Assembly: GCA_943788165.1 (NCBI GenBank)
Contig: CALSPF010000001.1
Span: 1 to 64,000, forward strand
Direction: 5' to 3'
From: an uncultured Flavobacteriaceae bacterium
Lineage (GTDB): Bacteria; Bacteroidota; Bacteroidia; Flavobacteriales; Flavobacteriaceae
Length of the DNA stretch: 64,000 nucleotides
In this document: positions 16,363 through 25,805 of the stretch, one piece after another
How positions within the stretch are numbered: the stretch's first letter is position 1
Layout of the letters: each line of letters begins with the position of its first letter
Translations under genes and position numbers: made by a program
The notes under the pieces: generated by a model
What the model was told of the DNA's origin: nothing
The model's input: the letters and a program-made list of their open reading frames with translations, nothing else
The model's database searches: none

Positions 16363-19197
16363 ATGAAATCATTTTTCACACCACTATTCCTTTTAGTAAC
16401 CAGTTTAACTTTTGCGCAAACGGCACCAACTTCGGCTGTGGCTTTGATGAGTTCGTTAGACGCACTTGAAGAAATGCAAGAAGCATCATTGGTAAAAAAC
16501 ATTTCCTTTGAAAATATTGGACCAAAGGTGATGAGTGGTCGTGTGGTTGCCCTGGCAGTAAATCCAGAAAATGCAGCAGAGTTTTATGTTGCCTACGCTT
16601 CGGGCGGGGTTTGGCATACCACAACCAATGGAATAAGTTTTGATCCAATTTCTGACAATGCACCCACCCAAAATATTGGTGAAATTTCCATGCATTGGCC
16701 AACACGAACGCTCTGGGTTGGAACCGGAGAAAACAATGCCTCGCGTTCCTCTTATGCGGGAATTGGTCTATTAAAAACAACCGATAATGGCGCAACTTGG
16801 CAAAAAGCAGGCCTAGAAGATAGCCAACATATTGGTAAAATCCTCATTAACCCTATGAATGAAAATCACCTTGTTGTGGGAGTAACTGGTCATTTGTATT
16901 CACCCAACAGTGAAAGAGGGGTTTACGTCACCAAAGACGGTGGAAAGACATGGGAACAACGTTTGTTTATCAATGATGAAACAGGGATTATTGATATGTC
17001 TGTAGCCCCAGAAAATTTTAGCATTCAATATGCTACTGCCTGGGAGAAGGATAGAAAAGCCTGGAATTTTTCAGGAAATGGACCCAATTCAGCTATTTAT
17101 AAAAGTACAGACGCAGGAGAAAACTGGGCACTGATTAGTACCCAAGCAAGCGGTTTCCCTACAGGAGAAGGAGTTGGTAGAATCGGTTTAGCGGTATACG
17201 ATCAAAACACGCTATATGCGATCCATGATTCCCAATTTCGTCGCCCAGAAGATGCAAACGAAAAAAAGGAAGGCTTGTCTAAGGCAGATTTTAAAACCAT
17301 GAGTAAGGCAGATTTCTTGGCCCTAGAAGACAAAAAACTCAATGCGTTTTTAAAGGAAAATAATTTTCAAGAAAAGTACCGTGCAGCCAATTTGAAAAAC
17401 AGTGTCAAAGTGGGTGTCGTTATGCCCAAAGACTTGGCCACCTATTTAGAAAATGCCAATACCTTACTGTTTGACACACCCGTTGTAGGGGCTGAGGTAT
17501 ACAAGAGTTCCGATGGCGGTAAAATCTGGGTAAAAACACACAAAGGCTATCTCAATGATATTTATTACAGTTACGGTTATTATTTTGGACACGTTCATGT
17601 GCATCCAAATAATCAAGACAAAATATATATCTATGGTGTTCCTATTTTAAGCTCTAACGATGGTGGAAAAACATTTGCTTCCATTGGAAAGTCAAATGTG
17701 CATTCCGACCACCATGCGCTTTGGATCAATCCAGCAGTTGAAGGACATTTAATCAATGGGAATGATGGAGGAGTTAATATCACTTATGATGATGGAGCAC
17801 ACTGGATGAAGAATAACTCTACGGCTGTGGGGCAATTTTACGCCATCAATGTTGACAACCAAAAACCCTATAATGTATATGGTGGTTTGCAAGACAATGG
17901 CGTATGGAAAGGCGCCCACAATGCGTTAGACAACGAGCGCTGGCAATCTACAGGACACAACCCGTGGACCTCTATTATGGGCGGCGACGGGATGAAAGTT
18001 CAAATCGACAACCGCAATAGCAACATTGTTTATACTGGTTTTCAATTTGGAAATTACTACCGATTAAACCTAGAAACTAATGGGCGAAAAGCCATTCAGC
18101 CAAAACATACCCTAGGTGAATCTCCTTATCGATTTAACTGGCAAACGCCCATATTGTTGTCATCTCACAACCAAGACATTCTTTATTTTGGGGGAAATAA
18201 ATTACATCGATCACTCAATCAAGGAAACGACTGGGAAACCATTTCAGCCGATTTAACCCAAGGCGGACGAAAAGGAAATGTAGCCTATGGCACCCTGACA
18301 ACCATAAGCGAATCACCCTTTCAATTTGGTTATATTTACACAGGAAGCGATGATGGCTATGTGCATAGAACTACCAATGGTGGCGGAAGTTGGGAGCGTA
18401 TTTCTGATTTCTTTCCATCAGATTTATGGGTGAGTAGAGTAGTGGCCTCAGCCCACAAAAAAGACCGGGTTTATGTCACTTTAAACGGATACCGTTGGGA
18501 TGACTTTACGGCTTACGTTTACAAAAGTGAAGATGGCGGGAAAAACTGGGAAGCCATTGCTTCTAACCTGCCTTTGTCTCCAATCAATGTAATTCGGGAG
18601 GACCCAAAAGATAAAAACATTCTTTATTTAGGCAATGATATGGGTGTTTTTGTTTCGACCAATAAAGGAAGAAAATGGGAGCTATTTTCCAAGGGCTTAA
18701 CCACTGCGACAGTCCACGATCTAGTAATTCAGCCAGAGGAAAACCATCTATTAGTGGGTACCCACGGACGTTCAATTTTTAAGGCAGATATTAGTGTTTT
18801 ACAGAAAAAGAAACAAGGAGATTTAACACTCTTCTCTCTAAAAGAGATCAAGAAATCTAAACGTTGGGGCAGTGCGGGCTCACATTGGGGATCGGTATAT
18901 GAACCAAGCGTTGAACTTGTTGCTTATTCCCGAAAAGACAATGCCTATTCGTTAAAAATAAAAGACGCGAAAGGAGTTGTTGTTCATCAGGCTGATGGAC
19001 AGTTAACAGCTGGTTATAATTATATCAGATATGATTTAACCATTCAAGAAACCTTCCTAAAAACCTACCAAAAGAAATACAGAAATAACCCCTTAAAATC
19101 TGCTAAAAATGGAAAGCATTACCTGCCAAAAGAAACCTACACTATTGAACTTACAACCCCAGAAAGCAACCAAAGCACTTCCCTTACAATTAAATAA
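16363..19197 (+). CDS. Secreted BNR/sortilin-type beta-propeller protein
   Basis: A 944-residue exported protein. MKSFFTPLFLLVTSLTFAQ is a signal peptide cut before TAPTS. The rest contains many BNR/Asp-box-like repeats (S-x-D-x-G-x-x-W forms such as TTDNGATWQKAG, TKDGGKTWEQR, STDAGENWALI, TTNGGGSWERI, SEDGGKNWEAI), the pattern of VPS10/sortilin-like and WD40/YVTN-like multi-bladed propellers common in Bacteroidota. A lysine-rich insertion lies near residues 295-345. No type IX secretion C-terminal domain is obvious. Function is unknown; peptidase or glycosidase-associated roles are guesses. It may be co-transcribed with the overlapping DUF3078 gene. Confidence 0.88.
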   Translation: MKSFFTPLFLLVTSLTFAQTAPTSAVALMSSLDALEEMQEASLVKNISFENIGPKVMSGRVVALAVNPENAAEFYVAYASGGVWHTTTNGISFDPISDNAPTQNIGEISMHWPTRTLWVGTGENNASRSSYAGIGLLKTTDNGATWQKAGLEDSQHIGKILINPMNENHLVVGVTGHLYSPNSERGVYVTKDGGKTWEQRLFINDETGIIDMSVAPENFSIQYATAWEKDRKAWNFSGNGPNSAIYKSTDAGENWALISTQASGFPTGEGVGRIGLAVYDQNTLYAIHDSQFRRPEDANEKKEGLSKADFKTMSKADFLALEDKKLNAFLKENNFQEKYRAANLKNSVKVGVVMPKDLATYLENANTLLFDTPVVGAEVYKSSDGGKIWVKTHKGYLNDIYYSYGYYFGHVHVHPNNQDKIYIYGVPILSSNDGGKTFASIGKSNVHSDHHALWINPAVEGHLINGNDGGVNITYDDGAHWMKNNSTAVGQFYAINVDNQKPYNVYGGLQDNGVWKGAHNALDNERWQSTGHNPWTSIMGGDGMKVQIDNRNSNIVYTGFQFGNYYRLNLETNGRKAIQPKHTLGESPYRFNWQTPILLSSHNQDILYFGGNKLHRSLNQGNDWETISADLTQGGRKGNVAYGTLTTISESPFQFGYIYTGSDDGYVHRTTNGGGSWERISDFFPSDLWVSRVVASAHKKDRVYVTLNGYRWDDFTAYVYKSEDGGKNWEAIASNLPLSPINVIREDPKDKNILYLGNDMGVFVSTNKGRKWELFSKGLTTATVHDLVIQPEENHLLVGTHGRSIFKADISVLQKKKQGDLTLFSLKEIKKSKRWGSAGSHWGSVYEPSVELVAYSRKDNAYSLKIKDAKGVVVHQADGQLTAGYNYIRYDLTIQETFLKTYQKKYRNNPLKSAKNGKHYLPKETYTIELTTPESNQSTSLTIK

Positions 19198-20077
19198 GTT
19201 AACGATATATTGTTGCCTGTCCCTGCTTTTGCTGGGACAGTTTCTTTTTGCCCAAGAAGAAGTTTCGGATAGTTTGGAAACTTGGAAACACGAACGCAAA
19301 ATAGGCCTTCTAGTCAACCAGTCTAGTTTCAATAATTGGCTTGCTGGAGGAACCACCAACTTTAGTGGAACATTAAATTTTGATTATAAAATCACTTATC
19401 AAGATGAAGCTTGGTTATGGACATCTACTGCCGATATTGCCCTTGGGTTTGCTAAAATTGACTCAGAAGAATTTGTCAAAAAAACAGAAGACCGCTTGGA
19501 AATAAATGCTCAGTTAGAGCGAGCGTCAGACAAACCTTGGAAATGGTCGTCTACCTTTAATCTAAAAACCCAGAATACTCCAGGCTATACTTTTTTTGAA
19601 AATTCAAACAACACCATAGAGCGCATAAAATCGACGGGTTTTTTCTCTCCAGCCTACCTTCGTTTAGGGGTTGGAACATCCTACCGTAAATCAGACACAT
19701 TTACACTACAGTTCGAACCTTTGACCGCTCGTGTAATTATTGTAGATAAAACATTTACCCAATCTATCGGTCTGGAAGAAACCTATTTTGGTGTCAAACA
19801 AGGAGAAACCTCTCGCTGGGAAGCAGGAACTTCGTTTGCAATGCAAAGCAAAGTTACGGTATTGAAAAATGTTTTCTTTTCAAACAAAATCAGTCTTTTT
19901 TCAAATTATTTGGAGGAGTTTAAAAACATTGACCTCGATTATACAGGAACTCTCGATATGAAAGTGAATGATTATTTGAGTGCCATGATTGAGGTGCAGC
20001 TCGTTTATGACGATAATGCACTTAGCGATTTACAATTGCGTCAAGTTTTTGGCATAGCCATAGCACTGCCCTTTTAA
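19109..20077 (+). CDS. DUF3078 outer-membrane-type protein
   Basis: The conserved part begins with a signal peptide LTIYCCLSLLLLGQFLFAQ and continues through WKHERKIGLLVNQSSFNNWLAGGTTNFSG, the characteristic DUF3078 opening. Alternating beta strands to the C-terminal FGIAIALPF, ending in Phe, resemble an outer-membrane beta barrel. The start is uncertain. The only in-frame ATG (19109) overlaps the preceding gene by 89 bases and adds about 29 polar residues before the signal. No ATG, GTG or TTG lies at the natural point near 19197-19210. Either translation starts early with a long n-region or at a rare codon. Function is unknown. Confidence 0.8.
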   Translation: MESITCQKKPTLLNLQPQKATKALPLQLNKLTIYCCLSLLLLGQFLFAQEEVSDSLETWKHERKIGLLVNQSSFNNWLAGGTTNFSGTLNFDYKITYQDEAWLWTSTADIALGFAKIDSEEFVKKTEDRLEINAQLERASDKPWKWSSTFNLKTQNTPGYTFFENSNNTIERIKSTGFFSPAYLRLGVGTSYRKSDTFTLQFEPLTARVIIVDKTFTQSIGLEETYFGVKQGETSRWEAGTSFAMQSKVTVLKNVFFSNKISLFSNYLEEFKNIDLDYTGTLDMKVNDYLSAMIEVQLVYDDNALSDLQLRQVFGIAIALPF

Positions 20078-20210
20078 CCTTGTTTAAGCTTTTCGAGTAA
20101 AAAACGTAGTTTTTGTAGGAAACACTAAACAAGATATCATTGGCTAGTTTAGAGAAGCTATAAACTAGAAAAATAGGGCAGAATAATTTCTTTACCACTG
20201 CTTTATGGTT

Positions 20211-20218
20211 TAATTTTG
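20211..20218 (+). promoter_or_regulatory. -7 promoter box of the sdh operon
   Basis: TAATTTTG fits TAnnTTTG exactly and lies 19 bases before the sdhC start. A partial -33 (TTTC) stands 20 bases upstream. The 160-base gap before sdhC shows nothing else I can name. Confidence 0.55.
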
Positions 20219-20237
20219 TTTCTCTAAATTAAAATAA

Positions 20238-20900
20238 ATGAGTGCATTAATTAAGTCGTCCATAGCAAGAAAGTATGCCATGGCGCTTTCAGGTTTGTTT
20301 TTGGTTTTTTTCCTATTACAGCATTTTACCATCAACCTTACCTCCGTTTTTAGCGAAACTGTTTTTAACGAGTTATCCCATTTCATGGGGAACAACCCAC
20401 TGGTGCAATTTGCATTACAGCCAGTCTTGATCTTTGGTGTTGTGTTTCACTTCATCATGGGCTTTGTTTTAGACCTTAAAAATCGCAGCGCGCGTTCCAG
20501 TAAATACACCACCAATAACGGTGCGGCTAACTCTTCATGGATGTCGCGAAACATGATCATCTCTGGAGCAGTGGTCCTGTCTTTCCTTGGCTTGCACTTT
20601 TATGATTTTTGGTTTCCAGAAATGAATTACAAATATATCGAGGTTCTTCCTGAGAATCCAAGCCGTTATTTTGAAGAAATGGTACATAAATTTGAAAACC
20701 CAGTTCGTGTTGGATTGTATGTTATTTCATTTGGCTTTTTAGCACTTCATTTGATGCATGGGTTCAGTTCTTCTTTTCAATCCCTAGGCGCAAACAATAA
20801 ATATACACGAGCAATCAAAGGCTTTACAACGGCATTTGCCATCGGAATTCCGCTTGGCTTTGTTTTCATTGCTTTGTTTCACCATTTAACCGCATTTTAA
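20238..20900 (+). CDS. sdhC: Succinate dehydrogenase cytochrome b subunit
   Basis: The single large membrane anchor subunit of the B-type succinate:quinone oxidoreductase used by Bacteroidota. Its 220 residues contain five membrane helices. Haem-ligand candidates are His29 in FLLQHF, and further His in [17 protein letters not shown] and LHLMHGF, the four-His pattern of dihaem B-type anchors. The gene is followed by sdhA after one base and sdhB, a complete three-gene operon with no separate sdhD, as expected in this group. Confidence 0.95.
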   Translation: MSALIKSSIARKYAMALSGLFLVFFLLQHFTINLTSVFSETVFNELSHFMGNNPLVQFALQPVLIFGVVFHFIMGFVLDLKNRSARSSKYTTNNGAANSSWMSRNMIISGAVVLSFLGLHFYDFWFPEMNYKYIEVLPENPSRYFEEMVHKFENPVRVGLYVISFGFLALHLMHGFSSSFQSLGANNKYTRAIKGFTTAFAIGIPLGFVFIALFHHLTAF

Positions 20901-20901
20901 T

Positions 20902-22905
20902 ATGGCAACCTTAGATTCAAAAATACCTAAAGGCCCATTGGCCGATAAGTGGACCAACCACAAGAGTCATATCAACTTGGTTAGTCCAGCAAATAAGCGT
21001 TTAATCGACGTTATTGTTGTGGGAACAGGTTTAGCCGGAGCATCAGCTTCAGCAACCTTGGCTGAGTTAGGCTACAATGTAAAAACATTTTGTTTTCAAG
21101 ATTCTCCACGAAGAGCCCACTCGATTGCTGCTCAAGGAGGAATTAACGCGGCAAAGAATTATCAAGGAGATGGAGACTCTACCTACCGTCTTTTTTATGA
21201 CACCATTAAAGGAGGAGATTATCGTTCAAGAGAATCTAATGTACACCGCCTTGCTGAGGTTTCAACCAACATCATTGACCAATGTGTAGCTCAAGGAGTC
21301 CCTTTTGCACGTGATTATGGAGGATTACTCGATAACCGTTCGTTCGGAGGAGTATTGGTTTCTAGGACTTTTTACGCCAAAGGACAAACGGGTCAACAAT
21401 TATTATTAGGGGCCTACTCTGCCATGAACCGCCAAATAGGTCGTGGAAAAATTAAAATGTACAACCGTCACGAAATGATGGATTTGGTTCTTGTAGACGG
21501 AAAAGCTCGCGGAATCATTACCCGTAACTTAGTTGATGGAAAAATTGAACGCCATGGTGCGCACGCTGTAGTCATTGCCTCTGGAGGATACGGAAATGTC
21601 TTTTTCCTTTCCACCAATGCCATGGGAAGTAATGTTTCTGCTGGATGGAAAATTCACAAAAAGGGAGCGCATTTTGCGAATCCATGTTTTACGCAAATTC
21701 ACCCAACTTGTATTCCCGTTTCTGGAGACCATCAGTCAAAATTGACCTTGATGTCTGAGTCATTACGTAATGACGGACGTATTTGGGTACCCAAAAATAT
21801 AGAAGATGTAAAAGCCATACGCGAAGGGAAATTAAGCCCAACAAAGCTTAAAGAAGAAGACCGCGATTATTATTTAGAACGCCGTTATCCCGCTTTTGGA
21901 AACTTAGTACCGCGTGATGTTGCCTCCCGTGCGGCAAAAGAACGTTGTGACGAAGGTTATGGTGTAAACAAAACAGGAGAAGCCGTTTATTTAGATTTTG
22001 CTTCGGCCATTATCCGCTACGGAAAAGAAGAAGCTCACGTAAAAGGTTTGGACGAAAACGACGCTGCTTTGGTTAAAAGATTAGGCCAAGGTGTTGTTCG
22101 TGCCAAATATGGAAACCTTTTCCAGATGTACGAAAAAATTGTGGATCAAGATCCCTACGAAACACCTATGATGATTTATCCTGCGGTACACTATACCATG
22201 GGAGGTGTGTGGGTTGATTATAACTTAATGACCAGTATTCCTGGATGTTACGCCATTGGAGAGGCAAACTTCTCTGATCACGGTGCTAACCGCTTAGGTG
22301 CTTCGGCTTTAATGCAAGGATTGGCCGATGGATACTTTGTTTTGCCCTATACCATTGGAGATTACTTGGCCGATGATATTCGAACCGGAGCCATTAATAC
22401 CGATTCCCCAGAATTTGATGCTGCCGAAAAAGCGGTGCAAGATCAAATCGATGCCTTCATCAACAACAAGGGAACCTATACCGTAGATTACTACCACAGA
22501 AAGCTGGGGAAAATTATGTGGAATAAATGTGGTATGTCTCGTAACGCTACTGAGCTAAAAAAAGCCATGGCTGAAATTAAAGCTTTGCGTGAAGATTTCT
22601 ATAAAAATGTAAATGTTCCTGGTACAGCAAACGAATTTAACGAGCAATTAGCCAAAGCTGGTCGTGTTGCCGATTTCCTCGAGTTAGGAGAATTGTTTGC
22701 CAAAGATGCTCTAAAAAGAACAGAGTCTTGTGGAGGTCATTTCCGTGAAGAATCGCAAACGACAGAAGGAGAGGCTATGCGTGACGATGAAAACTTCACC
22801 TTTGTTTCTGCTTGGGAATACAAAGGAGAACCAGCAGATGCTGTCTTGTGCAAGGAAGCGTTGAACTATGAAGAAATTGAAGTAAAAACACGTTCATACA
22901 AATAG
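20902..22905 (+). CDS. sdhA: Succinate dehydrogenase flavoprotein subunit
   Basis: The catalytic subunit that oxidises succinate to fumarate in the TCA cycle at the inner membrane. Of 667 residues, the FAD-binding [17 protein letters not shown] (residues 41-57) is followed by [10 protein letters not shown], whose His73 is the covalent FAD attachment residue. The capping-domain HPT motif appears in [13 protein letters not shown] and the C-terminal CGGHFREES region is intact. The length fits the B-type enzymes. It sits between sdhC and sdhB with gaps of one and four bases. Confidence 0.97.
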   Translation: MATLDSKIPKGPLADKWTNHKSHINLVSPANKRLIDVIVVGTGLAGASASATLAELGYNVKTFCFQDSPRRAHSIAAQGGINAAKNYQGDGDSTYRLFYDTIKGGDYRSRESNVHRLAEVSTNIIDQCVAQGVPFARDYGGLLDNRSFGGVLVSRTFYAKGQTGQQLLLGAYSAMNRQIGRGKIKMYNRHEMMDLVLVDGKARGIITRNLVDGKIERHGAHAVVIASGGYGNVFFLSTNAMGSNVSAGWKIHKKGAHFANPCFTQIHPTCIPVSGDHQSKLTLMSESLRNDGRIWVPKNIEDVKAIREGKLSPTKLKEEDRDYYLERRYPAFGNLVPRDVASRAAKERCDEGYGVNKTGEAVYLDFASAIIRYGKEEAHVKGLDENDAALVKRLGQGVVRAKYGNLFQMYEKIVDQDPYETPMMIYPAVHYTMGGVWVDYNLMTSIPGCYAIGEANFSDHGANRLGASALMQGLADGYFVLPYTIGDYLADDIRTGAINTDSPEFDAAEKAVQDQIDAFINNKGTYTVDYYHRKLGKIMWNKCGMSRNATELKKAMAEIKALREDFYKNVNVPGTANEFNEQLAKAGRVADFLELGELFAKDALKRTESCGGHFREESQTTEGEAMRDDENFTFVSAWEYKGEPADAVLCKEALNYEEIEVKTRSYK

Positions 22906-22909
22906 AATT

Positions 22910-23656
22910 ATGAATTTAACCTTAAAAATTTGGCGACAAGCAAATGCTGATGCCACCGGAAGTATCGAGACTTATTCCATTGAAAATATATCCCCGGATA
23001 TGTCTTTCCTGGAAATGATGGACGTACACAATGAAGAATTAATTGCAAAGGGAATTGATCCTGTGGCCTTTGATCATGATTGTCGTGAAGGAATTTGCGG
23101 TATGTGTTCCATGTATATTAATGGAGAGGCCCACGGTCCAGACCGTTTGGTTACTACCTGTCAATTACACATGCGCAAGTTCAAAGATGGCGACACCATT
23201 ACCATTGAGCCTTTCCGCGCCAATGCTTTCCCAGTAGTGAAAGATTTGGCGGTAGACCGTTCTGCCTTTGACCGTATCCAACATGCGGGAGGCTTTGTAA
23301 GTGTGAATACTTCAGGGAACACCCAAGATGCCAACTCTATTCCAATTGACAAGCACGATGCTGACAAGGCTTTTGATGCTGCCACTTGCATTGGTTGTGG
23401 GGCCTGTGTAGCGTCCTGTAAAAATGCTTCAGCCATGTTGTTTGTTTCGGCCAAAGTATCGCAATATGCCTTATTACCGCAAGGAAAAGTGGAGGCAGCA
23501 GATCGCGTTATGAGCATGGTCAAGCAAATGGATGATGAAGGTTTTGGAAATTGTACCAATACCGGAGCTTGCGAAGTAGAATGCCCAAAGGGAATTTCTC
23601 TCGAAAACATCGCTCGCATGAACCGCGAATATTTATCGGCTTCTGTGAAAGGATAA
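22910..23656 (+). CDS. sdhB: Succinate dehydrogenase iron-sulfur subunit
   Basis: The electron-transfer subunit linking FAD to the quinone site. Its 248 residues carry all three clusters: [2Fe-2S] ligands in CREGICGMC plus a downstream Cys (VTTC), [4Fe-4S] ligands in [11 protein letters not shown], and [3Fe-4S] ligands in [15 protein letters not shown]. An adjacent insertion between the clusters is typical of B-type SdhB. It ends the operon, and a strong terminator follows 16 bases after the stop. Confidence 0.97.
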   Translation: MNLTLKIWRQANADATGSIETYSIENISPDMSFLEMMDVHNEELIAKGIDPVAFDHDCREGICGMCSMYINGEAHGPDRLVTTCQLHMRKFKDGDTITIEPFRANAFPVVKDLAVDRSAFDRIQHAGGFVSVNTSGNTQDANSIPIDKHDADKAFDAATCIGCGACVASCKNASAMLFVSAKVSQYALLPQGKVEAADRVMSMVKQMDDEGFGNCTNTGACEVECPKGISLENIARMNREYLSASVKG

Positions 23657-23672
23657 GTATAGATTAACATTC

Positions 23673-23710
23673 AAAAAAACCCTTGCTGGATTTCCAGTAA
23701 GGGTTTTTTT
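23673..23710 (+). terminator. Terminator of the sdh operon
   Basis: AAAAAAACCCTTGCTGG pairs with CCAGTAAGGGTTTTTTT around an ATTT loop, with one mismatch. A and T tracts on both sides make it bidirectional, so it also faces the convergent remnant gene at 23722-24293. Confidence 0.88.
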
Positions 23711-23721
23711 ATGGAAATAGC

Positions 23722-24293
23722 TTAAACTGAAATCAAGCTAAAAAGGTAAGTCACCAAAAGTAGAAACAGAAAATGCCCTAGGACTTGCTTTGTTGGGATA
23801 CCCACTACTTTTCTCCCACTATTGAGCATTAAAAAGAGCCTACCCAACACCACGATTGTCCAAAAGTAGCTTGGTAGGCCCATGGCAATACTGGTCTTAA
23901 TTTCATCACTCGACTGGACCAAACCCAGCAAATCCACCGCAAAACGAAGGCTAAAAGCTGCGAGCAGAACGTTAAACCAAAGAAGAGAAGCATGCTTTTT
24001 AAGCATGTAAAAAGCGATCTCGCCTTGTGCAAAGCTAAACAAGGCTCCACTGCCCGAAACCCAAGCTTATTACCAAGGAGCGCTAATGACCTTTGGTGTG
24101 ATTAGTGTCATATGGTTGATTTTAAAATCGACCTGATCCCCAAACTGAAGTGAGCAAATAAATGAGCTAGTTCGTGCATAAAATAACTCAAGCATCCAAG
24201 GAGGCTGAGTTGTAGGAGGTAAGCGTAGGTTTTTTCATTGTTCAATTGTGTAAGCAGAAGATTTGTAAGGCAAAGTAGCTGAAAGGTACTCAA
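23722..24293 (-). pseudogene. Degraded membrane protein with HELAH metallopeptidase-like motif
   Basis: The minus-strand reading frame from a TTG at 24293 gives about 52 residues ending in SYFMHELAHLFAHFSLG. HELAH (residues 40-44) is the HExxH zinc motif of small M50-like membrane proteins. One G is missing in the run at 24138-24141, and the continuation DQVDFKINHMTLITPKVISAPW appears in the next frame. It then meets two tandem stops (24067-24072). After these the frame resumes with AWVSGSGALFSFAQGEIAFYML and three hydrophobic segments to 23722. Together the pieces form one four- to five-helix protein of about 190 residues. One indel plus two stops indicates real decay. It overlaps the HAD gene stop by four bases. 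Confidence 0.68.
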
Positions 24294-24949
24294 ACAAAAT
24301 CAATCAATCGATAATCTTCAATGGCCATGCAACAACCCAAGCTCAAAAGTTTATCTGCGGAAAATTGGGTGGCTACCCCTACGACATTCATGCCAGCTGC
24401 TTGAGCCGAATTAATGCCCGACTGCGTATCTTCAAAGGCAAGGCAATCTTTGGGAGCAATTCCAATTTTATGGGCTGCCTTTAAGAAAATATCAGGTTGT
24501 GGTTTACCTTTTTCGACCTCATGGCCGCCTGTGGTGGAGTGGAAATAGTCGAGAATTCCCAATTCTGTCAAGGTCATGGTAATATTGTTTTGATCGCCCA
24601 TGGTGGCCAAGCCAATGGGGATATTTTTCTCTTTCAACCGATCTAAAAATTGAAGTAGTCCATTGATGGGTTTTATGTGTGGTCGATAGATTTCCCGAAA
24701 CAAAGCCTCTTTTTCATTCCCCACTTTCCGCAATGCTGCTTCGGTTTTTAGGTGAGGAAAGAAGTACGCCATGACCTCGATCAAGGTGCCTTTGTGGTAA
24801 TCCCGTTCAAAGGTTTCTGCATCAATGTTTAACTTTTTTTCTTCAATAAATAGCATCCAAGCAATATGATGAAAGTGCATATTGTCCACCAGTGTGCCAT
24901 CCATATCAAACAAGATAGCTTTTGGGAGGGGAAGTAGAATTTGTGCCAT
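24290..24949 (-). CDS. HAD-family phosphatase (beta-phosphoglucomutase-like)
   Basis: A 219-residue haloacid-dehalogenase-type hydrolase. Motif I is FDMDGTLVDN (residues 14-23), followed by a helical cap domain with MHFHHIAW. Motif II is GLATMGD, motif III Lys is in the GKPQPDIFLKAA stretch and motif IV is FEDTQSGINSAQAAGM. The DxD pair and the subclass I cap place it with beta-phosphoglucomutase and phosphoglycolate-like phosphatases; the substrate cannot be told. The frame extends to 24982, but the ATG at 24949 lies closest to the domain. It is divergent from the nitrilase gene across a long inverted repeat. Confidence 0.88.
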   Translation of the reverse strand: MAQILLPLPKAILFDMDGTLVDNMHFHHIAWMLFIEEKKLNIDAETFERDYHKGTLIEVMAYFFPHLKTEAALRKVGNEKEALFREIYRPHIKPINGLLQFLDRLKEKNIPIGLATMGDQNNITMTLTELGILDYFHSTTGGHEVEKGKPQPDIFLKAAHKIGIAPKDCLAFEDTQSGINSAQAAGMNVVGVATQFSADKLLSLGCCMAIEDYRLIDFV

Positions 24950-24980
24950 AGATTGAAAATAAAAGAGGTGGTTTTTTACC

Positions 24981-25019
24981 ATGATTTAGCACAAAGTTTT
25001 CATCTTTACACTAAATCAT
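24981..25019. promoter_or_regulatory. Long inverted repeat in a divergent promoter region
   Basis: ATGATTTAGCACAAAG (24981-24996) is mirrored by CTTTACACTAAATCAT (25004-25019) around a 7-base centre. The outer 9 bp and the inner 4 bp pair perfectly and three bases between do not. It lies between two divergent starts, so an operator is the natural reading; a cruciform or a weak terminator is the alternative. Confidence 0.5.
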
Positions 25020-25025
25020 AAAGAT

Positions 25026-25805
25026 ATGGAATCTCGATTGACTGTTAGCGCGCTACAAACCCACCTTTTTTGGCAGGATAAAGAAAAGAATTTCACACAT
25101 TTGGCCGAGCAATTGGTGGATCTCCCCTCTACTGATTTGGTTGTTTTACCCGAAATGTTTGCTACGGGTTTTACCATGGAAGCCGAAACATTTGCTGAAC
25201 CCATGGATGGACCTACTGTAGTGTGGATGCAAGACTGGGCAAAAAAGCAGAACGCTGCACTTTGCGGAAGCACCATTATTAGCGACCAAGGAAAAATCTA
25301 CAACCGTTTTTTGTTTGTTGCTCCTAGCGGGGAAATTCAATACTACGACAAGCGCCATACGTTTACCTTAGCCGGTGAGCACAAGGCCTATGCTACGGGT
25401 CAAAACGACGGAATAATAACCTATAAAGACTGGAAGATTTGTTTGCGGGTATGCTATGATTTACGCTTCCCTGTTTGGGGAAGAAACACCATGGACTATG
25501 ATTTACTCATTTACACCGCGAACTGGCCCCACAAGCGCATTCACGCTTGGGACACCCTTTTAACGGCGCGTGCAATCGAGAACATGAGTTATTGTATAGG
25601 CGTTAACCGTATTGGCACTGATGGATCAGATTTGCAGTATCCTGGTCATACAGCGATCTATGATTTCTTGGGAGAACAACTGGGCGGAACCACCAAAAAT
25701 GAACCAGGACAAATTACTATTCAATTGGAGAAAAGCAAGCAGCAATTGGTGAGAAGTAAACTCAATTTCTTAAACGATAGAGACCACTTCGTTATTCAAC
25801 CGTAA
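25026..25805 (+). CDS. Omega-amidase / nitrilase-family hydrolase (YafV-like)
   Basis: A carbon-nitrogen hydrolase of 259 residues. The catalytic triad is complete: Glu43 in VVLPEMFATG, Lys109 in YYDKRHTF and Cys143 in LRVCYDLRFPVW. The overall pattern matches YafV-type omega-amidases, which hydrolyse 2-oxoglutaramate and 2-oxosuccinamate formed in glutamine and asparagine transamination. Cytoplasmic, no signal. Its end overlaps the convergent lipoprotein gene by 14 bases. The upstream inverted repeat at 24981-25019 may regulate it. Confidence 0.9.
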   Translation: MESRLTVSALQTHLFWQDKEKNFTHLAEQLVDLPSTDLVVLPEMFATGFTMEAETFAEPMDGPTVVWMQDWAKKQNAALCGSTIISDQGKIYNRFLFVAPSGEIQYYDKRHTFTLAGEHKAYATGQNDGIITYKDWKICLRVCYDLRFPVWGRNTMDYDLLIYTANWPHKRIHAWDTLLTARAIENMSYCIGVNRIGTDGSDLQYPGHTAIYDFLGEQLGGTTKNEPGQITIQLEKSKQQLVRSKLNFLNDRDHFVIQP

